NCBI GenBank assembly: GCA_036375165.1
Contig: DASUSI010000077.1
Coordinates: forward strand, 1-64,000
DNA length: 64,000 nucleotides
Direction: 5' to 3'
Origin: WHSM01 sp036375165
Lineage (GTDB): Bacteria > Actinomycetota > Actinomycetes > Mycobacteriales > Micromonosporaceae
In this document: positions 1-8,617 of the stretch, one piece after another
How positions within the stretch are numbered: the first letter of the stretch is position 1
How the letters are laid out: each line of letters opens with the position of its first letter
Notes under the pieces: model-generated
What the model saw: the letters and a program-made list of their open reading frames with translations, nothing else
The model's database searches: none
What the model was told of the DNA's origin: nothing
Translations under genes and position numbers: made by a program

Positions 1-3000
1 TGGTCCCCTTCGGTGAACCTCATCCCGATAACCCCGGACGTAGCGCGACCCATCGGCCGCAACGCCTCGTCACTGGCCTGGAACCGGATCGCCTGGGCGT
101 GCTTGCTGACCAGCAGCAGGTCGTCATCCGGGCTGATCAGCTCGGCCGCGACCAACTCGTCGTCGCCCTTGAGAATCACGGCGATGATGCCGCCGGTGCG
201 GTTCGAGTCGAATTCCTCCAGCTTCGTCTTCTTCACCAGCCCGTTCTTCGTGGCCAGCACCAGGTACGGCGACACCTGGTAGTTGCTGATCCGCAGCACC
301 TGGGCGATGTGCTCGTCGGGCTGGAACGCCAGCAGGTTCGCCACGTGCTGGCCGCGCGCGTTGCGGTTGGCCTCCGGGATCTCGTACGCCTTCGCCCGGT
401 ACACCCGGCCCTTGTTGGTGAAGAACAGGATCCAGTCGTGAGTGGAACTGACGAAGAAGTGGGCGACGATGTCATCCTGCTTCAGGCCAGCTCCCTGCAC
501 ACCCTTGCCGCCCCGCTTCTGGGAACGGTAGAGATCGACCTTGGTACGTTTCGCGTACCCGGTGCGGGTGATCGTGACCACCACGTCCTCCCGGGCGATC
601 AGGTCCTCCATCGAGACCTCGCCGTCGAACGGCACGATCCGGGTACGCCGGTCATCGCCGTACTTGTTGACGATCTCGGTGAGTTCCTCGCTGATGATCC
701 GGCGCTGCCGTTCCGGCTTTGCCAGGATGTCCTTCAGATCCGCGATCTTCAGCTCGATGTCGGCCAGCTCGTCGACGATCTTCTGACGTTCCAGCGCCGC
801 CAGCCGCCGCAGCTGCATGTCCAGGATCGCGGTGGCCTGAATGTCGTCGATCTCCAACAGCCGGGTCAGGCCCCGCTTCGCCTCGTCCGGCGTGGGGGAC
901 CGGCGGATCAGCGCGATCACCTCGTCCAGCGCGTCCAGCGCCTTCACCAGACCACGCAGGATGTGCGCCCGTTCCTCGGCCTTGCGTAACCGGTAGCGGG
1001 TCCGCCGTACGATCACGTTGACCTGGTGGTTGACGTAGTGCCGTACGAACTGGGCGAGGTTCAGCGTGCGCGGCACCCCGTCGACCAGCGCGAGCATGTT
1101 GGCACCGAAGGTGTCCTGCAATTGGGTGTGCTTGTAGACGTTGTTGAGTACCACCTTGGCGACCGCGTCCCGCTTCAGCACGATCACCAGTCGCATCCCG
1201 GTACGCCCGGAAGATTCCTCCCGGATGTCAGCGATCCCGGCGAGCTTCCCGTCCTTGACCAGCTCCGCGATCCGCTCGGCCAGGTTGTCCGGGTTCACCT
1301 GGTATGGCATCTCGGTGACCACCAGGAGCTGACGACCCCGATTGTCCTCCTCGACCTCCACCACGGCCCGCATCCGGATCGAGCCGCGACCGGTACGGTA
1401 TGCGTCCTCGATCCCGGACGTTCCGACGATCAGTGCCTTGGTCGGGAAGTCCGGACCCTTGATGATCTTCAGGAGCGCTTCCAGGGTCTCCGCCTCGTCG
1501 GCCTGCGGGTGCTCCAGGCACCACTGCACCCCGGCGGCGACCTCGCGCAGGTTGTGCGGCGGGATCTTGGTCGCCATCCCGACGGCGATGCCTTCGGAGC
1601 CGTTCACCAACAGGTTCGGAATCCGGGACGGCAGGACGGTGGGCTCCTGCGACTTGCCGTCGTAGTTCGGCATGAAATCGACGGTGTCCTCGTCGATGTC
1701 GCGGAGCATCTCCATCGCCAGCGGGTCCAGCCGGCATTCGGTGTTGTGACTGACAAACCCGTTGCTGATGAACGCGTGGTCGTCGGTGTCCACCCGGATG
1801 CTGTACACCGGTTGCACTCCGGCGTCGGCGATCGCCTCGACCTCGGCGAAGTAGAACCGGCCATCCACGAGGGGCTCGACCACATCGAGGATCTCCCGGT
1901 TGGTGATCCTGGCGGTGATCTCGTCGCGGTCCCGCTCCCACCGCTCGATCCGGTCGACGTTGTGCCGCCGCAGCCAGTCCCGCTCGGTCCAACGATCAGC
2001 GCCGTAGCGGCGGATGAACTCCGCGAGGTACGGCACCCGGTCACGACTCATCGCGGTGCTGGACCGCGGCACCCGCGCCAGCTCGGCGAGCAGCTTCTGT
2101 TGCTTGCGGCCGAGGAACCCGACCGTGCCCGCGAAGATCCGGGCGTCCCGCCGGTTGGAGATCACGATCTTGATCTCGCCGTCGGCGTACCGGCACTGCC
2201 GCGAGATCACGCCGAACTCCAGCAGCAGCTGCTGCACATCACTAGCCAGTCGCTCGCTTCTGGTGGAGTACGAGATCTGGATCGTGTTACGCGCCAGCAG
2301 CGACGACGACCCGTCGCCTTCGAACAGCGACCGCAGAAACGCCCGCTTCACCGCTGGCGTACCGCGCCACACGAACTCCGGCACAAACTTCTCAGCACTG
2401 CGATGACCGACCAATTCGTGGAGTATCGACTGCGCCATCTCTGCCGAGCGGGCCCGGAGCTTGCGAAGCGTCTTTCCCGTGATCGTCGTTTCAGCGCCGA
2501 GGTAGTGGACGTTACCGACCGCAAGCCGGTAGGCCTGCAACACCCGACCGAAGTACTGGTGGTCCGTGTTGTCGAAGCCGACAAGATCGCCGGAGGTCCA
2601 GCCCTCGCTGATGAACGCACCGGCCACCACAGCCGCCTCGACGGCTTCGATCGAGGGGCAGCCGATCTCCTCCTGGATCACCCGGTGCAGCACGACGTGG
2701 TCCCCAGGGCGGATCTCCGCCAGTAGCTTCCACAGCAGGGTCGGCACCCCGGCCAGGTTGACCAGGCACAGCACCGGATGGTTGTGGGTGCCGGTGAGCT
2801 CGTAGCCCTCACGCGTGCGCAGCCGCAGGGTGGGGTGCTCACCGGAATGGAAGAACTTCGTGGCCCGTACCGGATCGCCGTTGCGGTCCAGGACCTTGAG
2901 GTCAATGTCGGTGTCGGAGTTCGGCCCGGCAGCCGGGACAATGTCGCCGACCCGGACGGTTCCTTCGGTCGTCCTAATTTGGACATTTGTGGATATGCAG

Positions 3001-3383
3001 TACCTCATGGCCGCAGCCGGATCATTTCCCGGCGAACCAAAATTGCCGTGGCCGTCGATCAGCGGGTAGCGCAGCGACCACGGCTGGGCCATCCGTACCA
3101 GGGAGTCGTAGATCGCGGTGTCGCCGTGCGGGTGGTAGTTACCCATCACGTCACCGACCACCCGGGAGCACTTCACATAGCTGCGGTCCGGCCGGTAACC
3201 CCCGTCGTACATCCCGTAGAGGATCTTCCGGTGTACGGGCTTGAGGCCGTCGCGGACGTCGGGCAGTGCTCGCCCGACGATCACGCTCATCGCGTAGTCG
3301 AGGTACGAGCGCTGCATCTCGACTTCGATGCCGACCGGCTCGATGCGTTCCCCACCGCCTACCGGGACCGTCGTCTCCGTCAC
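1..3383 (-). CDS. gyrA: DNA gyrase subunit A, intein-containing, 3' end cut by window edge
   Basis: Breaks and reseals DNA as the A subunit of the A2B2 gyrase, which introduces negative supercoils ahead of forks. I translated the frame from a GTG at 3383, preceded by GGAAGG. The N-terminus has the QRDR (YHPHGDTAIYD) and the catalytic tyrosine in AAMRY at residue 128. A 419-residue intein follows at residues 129-547, then the extein resumes with TECRLDPLAMEML. About 708 extein residues are visible; a usual GyrA is near 830-850, so the end of the C-terminal beta-pinwheel lies beyond position 1. The residue matching E. coli Ser83 is Thr. It sits downstream of gyrB in the same direction, with a 168-base gap that holds DnaA boxes. 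Family assignment is certain. Confidence 0.97.
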   Translation of the reverse strand, partial: MTETTVPVGGGERIEPVGIEVEMQRSYLDYAMSVIVGRALPDVRDGLKPVHRKILYGMYDGGYRPDRSYVKCSRVVGDVMGNYHPHGDTAIYDSLVRMAQPWSLRYPLIDGHGNFGSPGNDPAAAMRYCISTNVQIRTTEGTVRVGDIVPAAGPNSDTDIDLKVLDRNGDPVRATKFFHSGEHPTLRLRTREGYELTGTHNHPVLCLVNLAGVPTLLWKLLAEIRPGDHVVLHRVIQEEIGCPSIEAVEAAVVAGAFISEGWTSGDLVGFDNTDHQYFGRVLQAYRLAVGNVHYLGAETTITGKTLRKLRARSAEMAQSILHELVGHRSAEKFVPEFVWRGTPAVKRAFLRSLFEGDGSSSLLARNTIQISYSTRSERLASDVQQLLLEFGVISRQCRYADGEIKIVISNRRDARIFAGTVGFLGRKQQKLLAELARVPRSSTAMSRDRVPYLAEFIRRYGADRWTERDWLRRHNVDRIERWERDRDEITARITNREILDVVEPLVDGRFYFAEVEAIADAGVQPVYSIRVDTDDHAFISNGFVSHNTECRLDPLAMEMLRDIDEDTVDFMPNYDGKSQEPTVLPSRIPNLLVNGSEGIAVGMATKIPPHNLREVAAGVQWCLEHPQADEAETLEALLKIIKGPDFPTKALIVGTSGIEDAYRTGRGSIRMRAVVEVEEDNRGRQLLVVTEMPYQVNPDNLAERIAELVKDGKLAGIADIREESSGRTGMRLVIVLKRDAVAKVVLNNVYKHTQLQDTFGANMLALVDGVPRTLNLAQFVRHYVNHQVNVIVRRTRYRLRKAEERAHILRGLVKALDALDEVIALIRRSPTPDEAKRGLTRLLEIDDIQATAILDMQLRRLAALERQKIVDELADIELKIADLKDILAKPERQRRIISEELTEIVNKYGDDRRTRIVPFDGEVSMEDLIAREDVVVTITRTGYAKRTKVDLYRSQKRGGKGVQGAGLKQDDIVAHFFVSSTHDWILFFTNKGRVYRAKAYEIPEANRNARGQHVANLLAFQPDEHIAQVLRISNYQVSPYLVLATKNGLVKKTKLEEFDSNRTGGIIAVILKGDDELVAAELISPDDDLLLVSKHAQAIRFQASDEALRPMGRATSGVIGMRFTEGD
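1743..2999 (-). other. GyrA intein with LAGLIDADG-type homing endonuclease motifs
   Basis: In-frame protein-splicing element of 419 residues, inserted between Tyr128 and Thr of the GyrA extein. It begins with Cys (CISTNVQIRT), has the block B motif GTHNHPVL near residue 70, and ends FISNGFVSHN followed by Thr, giving the Cys1, penultimate His, terminal Asn and +1 Thr needed for splicing. Two endonuclease-like motifs are visible: GAFISEGW near residue 127 and LFEGDGS near residue 225. The site (MRY/TE) is that of the mycobacterial GyrA inteins, and the length is close to the full-size M. leprae type rather than the 198-residue Mxe mini-intein. Whether the endonuclease is active cannot be told by reading. 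Confidence 0.93.
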
Positions 3384-3486
3384 GAGTTACCTTCCGCTGG
3401 TGCCACCGCGAAGCCGGCGGCATGTTCTGGGCTGCTCTTCGGGTTTCTTCCGGTTATTACTGTCCGCGAGATATCTGGCTTGCTGC

Positions 3487-3516
3487 TGTGGATAAGGCTG
3501 TGGACAGTGTGGATGA
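3487..3516. promoter_or_regulatory. Three DnaA boxes between gyrB and gyrA
   Basis: TGTGGATAA at 3487-3495 is the exact complement of the consensus box TTATCCACA. TGTGGACAG (3499-3507) and TGTGGATGA (3508-3516) follow in the same orientation, with starts 12 and 9 bases apart. They lie about 105-135 bases upstream of the gyrA start. This placement could let DnaA influence gyrA transcription; that role is inferred. Confidence 0.6.
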
Positions 3517-3551
3517 GCGATTACGGATAGTCTCTTTACTGTCACGTACTG

Positions 3552-5498
3552 TCAAATATCCAGGAACCGTACGTCCTTGGCATTGCGCTGGATGAACTGG
3601 CGACGTGACTCAACGTCCTCACCCATCAGGACGCTGAACAACTCGTCCGCCGTTGCCGCGTCGTCCAGCGTCACCCGCTTCAAGGTCCGGGTAGCCGGGT
3701 TCATGGTGGTGTCCCACAGTTCGTGGTAGTTCATCTCGCCGAGACCCTTGTTGCGCTGGATCTCGTCCGGCTTGGCATTGGGCTTGTGCTCCTGACGGAG
3801 CCGGATCAACCCGTCACGTTCCTTGTCGCTGTAGGCGTACTGCACGTCGTCGCCGCGCTTGTTCCATTTGATCTTGTACAACGGCGGCTGCGCCAGGTAG
3901 ACGTGGCCCAACTCAACCAGCGGGCGCATGAAGCGGAACAGCAGGGTCAGCAACAGGGTGTTGATGTGCTGGCCGTCGACGTCCGCGTCGGCCATCAGCA
4001 CGATCTTGTGGTATCGCAGCTTCTCGATGTCGAAGTCGTCGTGGATCCCGGTGCCCAACGCGGTGACCAGAGCCTGCACCTCGGTGTTGCGCAACGCCTT
4101 GTCGATACGGGCCTTCTCGACGTTCAGGATCTTCCCCCGGATCGGCAGGATCGCCTGGATCCGCGGGTCCCGACCCTGCTTCGCGGAACCGCCCGCGGAG
4201 TCGCCCTCCACAATGAACAGCTCGCTTTCGCGCGGGTCGGTCGACTGGCAGTCGGCCAGCTTGCCCGGCATCGAACCGGACTCCAGCAGCGACTTGCGCC
4301 GGGCCAGCTTGCGAGCCTGGGCCGCCGCCTTACGGGCGTTGGCCGCCGCCGATGCCTTGGTGATGATGACTTTGGCCTCGCCCGGATTGCGCTCCAGCCA
4401 GTCGGACAGCCACTCGTTGCAGACGCTCTGTACGAACCCCTTCATCTCGGTGTTGCCGAGCTTGGTCTTGGTCTGCCCCTCGAACTGCGGGTTCGCCAGC
4501 TTCACCGAGATGATGGCCGCCAGCCCTTCCCGGATGTCCTCACCGGTCAGCCGATCGTCGCCCTTGAGCAGCTTGCGTTCCGAGCCGTACCGGTTCACCG
4601 TGCTGGTCAACGCGGCCCGGAAACCCTCTTCGTGGGTGCCACCCTCGTGGGTGTTGATGGTGTTGGCGAAGGTGTAGACGCTCTCGCCGTAGGACTCGTT
4701 CCACTGCATGGCGACCTCGACGGACATGCCCTCCACTTCGGAGCCGAACTCGACCACCGACTTGTGCATCGGGCTCTTCGTCGTGTTGAGGTGGCGTACG
4801 AAGTCGGCGATCCCGCCCTTGTAGTGGAAGGTGACCTCGCGCGGCTCCGGGCCGCGTTCGCCGTTGCGCTCGTCACGCAGCACGATCTCCAGGCCACGGT
4901 TGAGGAACGCCATCTCCTGCAACCGGCGGTAGATCGTCTCGAAGTTGAACTCCGTGCTCTCGAAGATGTCCGGGTCCGGCCAGAAGGTGACAGTGGTGCC
5001 GGTGAGTCGGGTCTTCTCCTCCTTGCGCAGCTGCTCCGGCTTGGAGTTCAGGTACACCTGGCGCCACACGTGACCGGACTGGCGGACCTCGACGTCGATC
5101 CGGGTGGAGAGCGCGTTCACCACGCTGACGCCCACCCCGTGCAGGCCACCGGAGACCGCGTACGCCTTGCCGTCGAACTTGCCGCCGGCGTGCAGCATGG
5201 TCAGCGCGACCTCGACTCCGGACTTCTTCAGCTTGGGGTGCATGTCGACCGGAATCCCCCGGCCGTTGTCGATGACGCGTACCCCACCGTTGGTGAGCAG
5301 GGTCACCACGATCCGGTCGCAGTGGCCGGCCAGCGCCTCGTCGACCGCGTTGTCCACGACCTCCCACACCAGGTGATGCAGACCACGTTCCCCGGTCGAG
5401 CCGATGTACATGCCGGGACGCTTGCGGACCGCCTCCAAGCCCTCCAGGACCGTGAGGGATGCCGCAGTGTACTCGTCCTGCTTCCTAGCAGCTGCCAC
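3552..5498 (-). CDS. gyrB: DNA gyrase subunit B
   Basis: ATPase subunit of gyrase, 648 residues, close to the actinobacterial norm. The GHKL ATPase domain shows the ATP-binding asparagine region (VVDNAVDEALAG, about residues 48-60) and the lid motif near HAGGKF and GGLHGVG. The TOPRIM domain has EGDSAGGSAKQGRD and the acidic DADVDG motif. The protein ends FLDI, as GyrB proteins commonly do. The chosen GTG at 5498 has GGAGAAG nine bases upstream. It is transcribed toward gyrA, with which it forms the holoenzyme. An ordinary, intact copy without an intein. Confidence 0.98.
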   Translation of the reverse strand: MAAARKQDEYTAASLTVLEGLEAVRKRPGMYIGSTGERGLHHLVWEVVDNAVDEALAGHCDRIVVTLLTNGGVRVIDNGRGIPVDMHPKLKKSGVEVALTMLHAGGKFDGKAYAVSGGLHGVGVSVVNALSTRIDVEVRQSGHVWRQVYLNSKPEQLRKEEKTRLTGTTVTFWPDPDIFESTEFNFETIYRRLQEMAFLNRGLEIVLRDERNGERGPEPREVTFHYKGGIADFVRHLNTTKSPMHKSVVEFGSEVEGMSVEVAMQWNESYGESVYTFANTINTHEGGTHEEGFRAALTSTVNRYGSERKLLKGDDRLTGEDIREGLAAIISVKLANPQFEGQTKTKLGNTEMKGFVQSVCNEWLSDWLERNPGEAKVIITKASAAANARKAAAQARKLARRKSLLESGSMPGKLADCQSTDPRESELFIVEGDSAGGSAKQGRDPRIQAILPIRGKILNVEKARIDKALRNTEVQALVTALGTGIHDDFDIEKLRYHKIVLMADADVDGQHINTLLLTLLFRFMRPLVELGHVYLAQPPLYKIKWNKRGDDVQYAYSDKERDGLIRLRQEHKPNAKPDEIQRNKGLGEMNYHELWDTTMNPATRTLKRVTLDDAATADELFSVLMGEDVESRRQFIQRNAKDVRFLDI

Positions 5499-5850
5499 GC
5501 TTCGTCACTTCTCCAGACAGTGTCGGCGAGCCTTCCTGCGACCGTTCCGGGCCCGGGACAGGGCAAGATCGGTCCGGAAAGCCCGGATCTACCCGGTAGG
5601 TCCCCACAGCAGGCATCGCGGCGCGCGTACGCACTGGGACGTACTGGCGCCTACGGTGGGGCACGGGTCCCGGGTGGATGGTCGGACCCCCTTCCGCAAT
5701 CCTACTGGTCCGGTGCCCGAGAACTGGGGTACGGCACCCGCTCTGATGGTCGTGACGCGGACGAATACCCGGGGCCGGCCCCCCACACACACGCCAGGGG
5801 TCGAACCGCTGTACGGCGACTGGCGGGCGATTCCGTACGGCGACAGATTG
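5499..5850. other. Intergenic region upstream of gyrB
   Basis: About 350 bases between the dciA stop and the gyrB start. It should carry the gyrB promoter on the minus strand. A TTGACA hexamer occurs on the minus strand at 5853-5848, at the dciA stop, but I found no convincing -10 at standard spacing. Apart from the hairpin at its right end I see no gene or repeat in it. Confidence 0.5.
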
Positions 5851-5869
5851 TCAACCGTACGTATCGCCC
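5825..5869 (-). terminator. Hairpin across the dciA stop codon
   Basis: Arms 5825-5840 (GGGCGATTCCGTACGG) and 5855-5869 (CCGTACGTATCGCCC) pair almost fully with one bulge around a 14-base loop. The dciA stop codon is in the loop. No T-tract follows on the minus strand, so this may be a weak terminator or an mRNA-end stabiliser separating dciA from gyrB. Confidence 0.4.
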
Positions 5870-6393
5870 GGACCGCGCCCGCGCACCCGGCGACGGCCGT
5901 GCGACCACGACGGTGCCGCCGGTCCGTGCACCCGGATCCGCCGCACCAGGTCCGGACCGACGTGGCGGGCGATCCGCGCCAGAATCCCGGACGACAGCAA
6001 CCGCAACTGGGTCGCCCAAGCCGTGGAGACCGCCTCGACGGTGAGTTCACCGTCCTCCAGCCTCACCGGTCGCGACTTGGCGGCGATCTCCGGACCGACC
6101 ACCCGCTCCCAGGCCCCGAACACCCCGCCCTCGGCCACCGGTCGCTGCCATCCCCGATCCTTGACCAACTTGGCCAGCAACGATCCGAACGGTTGCGGGT
6201 CCCGGGGGTCCAGGCCAGGGCCGGTGTAGCCACGCCGGCCGCGCCGCCGCTCGCCCGGCTGGGACGACCGGTCCCGACCGGCACGCCGTTCCCCCCGCGC
6301 GGCCTTCGCGGCGTCGAGCACAGCACGGGCCAGATCGGGGCCACGCGACCGATCCCCCTTACTCGCGTCCCTGTTGGCGTCCTTATCGGACAC
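5851..6393 (-). CDS. dciA: DUF721 protein, DciA-type helicase loader/operator
   Basis: 180-residue protein of the DUF721 family, the position held by Rv0004 in mycobacteria and its Streptomyces counterpart between recF and gyrB. Members named DciA interact with DnaB and act in helicase loading in bacteria lacking DnaC. The N-terminal half is basic and low in complexity (many Arg, Gly, Asp). The conserved DUF721 core starts at about residue 60 (FGSLLAKLVKDRGW, then WERVVGPEIAAKSRPVRLEDG). The GTG at 6393 follows GGAGGCGAGG and overlaps the recF stop by 11 bases, implying translational coupling. The loader assignment is by family and context. Confidence 0.9.
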   Translation of the reverse strand: MSDKDANRDASKGDRSRGPDLARAVLDAAKAARGERRAGRDRSSQPGERRRGRRGYTGPGLDPRDPQPFGSLLAKLVKDRGWQRPVAEGGVFGAWERVVGPEIAAKSRPVRLEDGELTVEAVSTAWATQLRLLSSGILARIARHVGPDLVRRIRVHGPAAPSWSHGRRRVRGRGPGDTYG

Positions 6394-7588
6394 GGCGCAC
6401 CTCGCCTCCGGCCACGTCGTACCGCGCCCCCTGCAGTGCCTCCGGGACGTCGGCCGCCACAGCGCAGGTGACGAGCACCTGGCCGGCACGGGCGACCAGT
6501 TCGGCGAGTCGGTCCCTGCGGTCGACATCGAGCTCGGCGAACACGTCGTCGAGCACCAGCACCGGTGATGTGCCCGCCACGCCGGTCTCGGCTCGCAACA
6601 GGTCAAAGCTCGCCAACCGCAGTGCCAGCGCGTACGACCAGCACTCACCGTGACTGGCATAACCCTTGGCGGGCAGTTCGCCCAGTCGTAACGTCAGATC
6701 GTCCCGGTGTGGCCCGACCAGTGTCGAACCACGGGCCACCTCGTCGGCGCGGGACTTGGCAAGCGCGGCCAGCAGTCGGGCGGCGAGCAGTTCCCGGTCC
6801 CCGGTGACCTGCTCGCCGTCGTCGGCCAGGCCGCACCGGTAGCTGATCCGGGCCGCCATGACAGCACCGGCGACCGGGTGGTGGGAACCTTCCGAGGGCC
6901 CGGCCACCGCGTGGTACGCCTTCTCCAGGTACGGGGCGAGCACATCGCACAGCTCCAGCCGTCCGGCCAGCAGCTCGGCGCCGTACCTGGCCAGGTGGGC
7001 GTCCCAGACGTCCAGAGTGCGCAGATCAGGGCGTGACGTGTCGGCGTCCGCGACCCGGCCGCCACCGGACTTTCGCGCCAGGTACGCGGTGCGCAACAGG
7101 GCGTTCCGCTGCTTGAGTACCCGCTCGTAGTCGGCACGGACCCCGGCGAACCGGGGGAACCGGGCAACCAGCAGGTCGTCGAGGAAGCGTCGCCGTTCCG
7201 CGGGTTCACCGCGGACCAGGGCGAGGTCCTCTGGTGCGAACGTGACCAGTTTCAGGGCACCGAGGATCTCCCGGGGGCGGCTCACCGGGGAGCGGTTCAG
7301 CCGTGCCCGGTTCGCCTTACCGGGGACGATTTCCAGTTCCACGGTGAGTTCGCGTCCGTTGTGGACGATCACGGCGCGGACCACCGCGCGTTGCGACCCG
7401 GCGCGGACCAGGGGTGCGTCGGTGGCCACCCGGTGACTTGACAGGTTCGCCAGATAGCCGAGTGCCTCCACCAGGTTGGTCTTGCCCTGTCCGTTGGGTC
7501 CGACGAGCACGCTCGGACCGGACTCGAACTCCACCGCCACCGCCGGATAGCTGCGGAAGTCGGTCAGCTCGAGCCGTCGTACGTACAC
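6383..7588 (-). CDS. recF: DNA replication and repair protein RecF
   Basis: SMC-like ATPase that acts at single-strand gaps with RecO and RecR; 401 residues. Visible are the N-terminus YVRRLELTDFRSY, Walker A GPNGQGKTN (about residue 33), the ABC-like region near LVGPHRDDL, and Walker B LVLDDVFAELD. The frame is open further upstream, but homologues begin at MYVRxLxLxxFRxY, so I place the start at GTG 7588. There is no strong Shine-Dalgarno, and leaderless or coupled translation from gnd is possible. It lies in the dnaN-gnd-recF-dciA-gyrB order typical of Streptomyces-like genomes. Confidence 0.95.
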   Translation of the reverse strand: MYVRRLELTDFRSYPAVAVEFESGPSVLVGPNGQGKTNLVEALGYLANLSSHRVATDAPLVRAGSQRAVVRAVIVHNGRELTVELEIVPGKANRARLNRSPVSRPREILGALKLVTFAPEDLALVRGEPAERRRFLDDLLVARFPRFAGVRADYERVLKQRNALLRTAYLARKSGGGRVADADTSRPDLRTLDVWDAHLARYGAELLAGRLELCDVLAPYLEKAYHAVAGPSEGSHHPVAGAVMAARISYRCGLADDGEQVTGDRELLAARLLAALAKSRADEVARGSTLVGPHRDDLTLRLGELPAKGYASHGECWSYALALRLASFDLLRAETGVAGTSPVLVLDDVFAELDVDRRDRLAELVARAGQVLVTCAVAADVPEALQGARYDVAGGEVRRVR

Positions 7589-7659
7589 GCTGACCAGGCT
7601 ACTGGTGCGGGGCAGTGGGAACTGGGCGAGTCGCCGGGTTGCCTGGCGGATCTGTGTGG

Positions 7660-8538
7660 TCACCCGGACCCTCGGGTGGCGTGCCCGCCGAACTGGTGCC
7701 GCAGTGCCGAGACCGCCTTCATCGCCGGGGAGTCGTCCTGCCGTGAGGCGAACCGGGCGAACAGCGAGGCCGCGATCACGTGCATCGGGACCCGGAGCCG
7801 GATCGCCTCCTCCACAGTCCACCGGCCCTCACCGGAGTCCTCGGTGTATCCGGAGAGCTTCGCGAGTTCGGGATCCTCGTCCAGGGCGGCGTCGAGCAGG
7901 TCCAGCAGCCAGGAACGGATCACGGTGCCTTCCCGCCACGACTTGATCACCCCTGGTACATCGGTCACCACGTCGGATGCGGCGAGCAGTTCGTAGCCCT
8001 CGGCGTACGCGTGCATCAGGCCGTATTCAATCCCGTTGTGCACCATTTTCGCGTAATGTCCCGCGCCGACCTCGCCAGCGTGCACGAAGCCGAACTCTCC
8101 TTCGGGCTTGAGCGCCTCGAAGATCGGCATCAGACGACCGACGTGCTCTTCGGAACCACCGACCATCAGGGCGTACCCGTTGCGAAGTCCCCAGACTCCT
8201 CCCGAGACCCCGACGTCGACGTACCCGACGCTGGAATGGCTGAGGATCTCGGCGTGCTCCAGGTCGTCGGTGTAGCGGGAGTTGCCGCCCTCCACAACGA
8301 TGTCGCCTTCGGTCAGCATCCCGGCCAGTTCCCGTACCGTCCGGCGGGTCGGTTCACCCGCCGGCACCATCAGCCACACCGCCCGGGGGGCCCGCAGCCG
8401 GGCCACCAGGTCGGCAAGATCGGCGGCGTCGGTCAGCTGTGGATCCCGGTCGTAGCCGATCACGTCGTGGCCGGCGCGGCGTAACCGTTCCCGCATGTTG
8501 CCGCCCATCTTGCCGAGCCCGATGATCCCAAGCTGCAT
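7660..8538 (-). CDS. gnd: 6-phosphogluconate dehydrogenase, decarboxylating (short NAD-type)
   Basis: Oxidises and decarboxylates 6-phosphogluconate to ribulose 5-phosphate in the oxidative pentose phosphate pathway. 292 residues, the length of the short YqeC/GntZ-like class rather than the 470-residue form. The nucleotide-binding GLGKMGGNM is at residues 6-14, the substrate-binding loop at GVSGGVWGLRNG, and the catalytic lysine region at KMVHNGIEYG. The ATG at 8538 has GGGAGAAGCGG just upstream; a longer reading frame is open 17 codons further up but lacks support. Its position between dnaN and recF matches Streptomyces-type origins and differs from mycobacteria. Confidence 0.94.
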   Translation of the reverse strand: MQLGIIGLGKMGGNMRERLRRAGHDVIGYDRDPQLTDAADLADLVARLRAPRAVWLMVPAGEPTRRTVRELAGMLTEGDIVVEGGNSRYTDDLEHAEILSHSSVGYVDVGVSGGVWGLRNGYALMVGGSEEHVGRLMPIFEALKPEGEFGFVHAGEVGAGHYAKMVHNGIEYGLMHAYAEGYELLAASDVVTDVPGVIKSWREGTVIRSWLLDLLDAALDEDPELAKLSGYTEDSGEGRWTVEEAIRLRVPMHVIAASLFARFASRQDDSPAMKAVSALRHQFGGHATRGSG

Positions 8539-8617
8539 CCGCTTCTCCCGTCCGTTCCGTGCCACGCGTACCCGACGGATCGGTGCCACCCGGCGACCGT
8601 ACTGTCCAGCGACCGTG

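Noticed and set aside
99..989. Long plus-strand frames opposite gyrA, gyrB, murJ and other minus-strand genes
   Set aside because: They mirror real genes in high-GC DNA and encode no recognisable protein.
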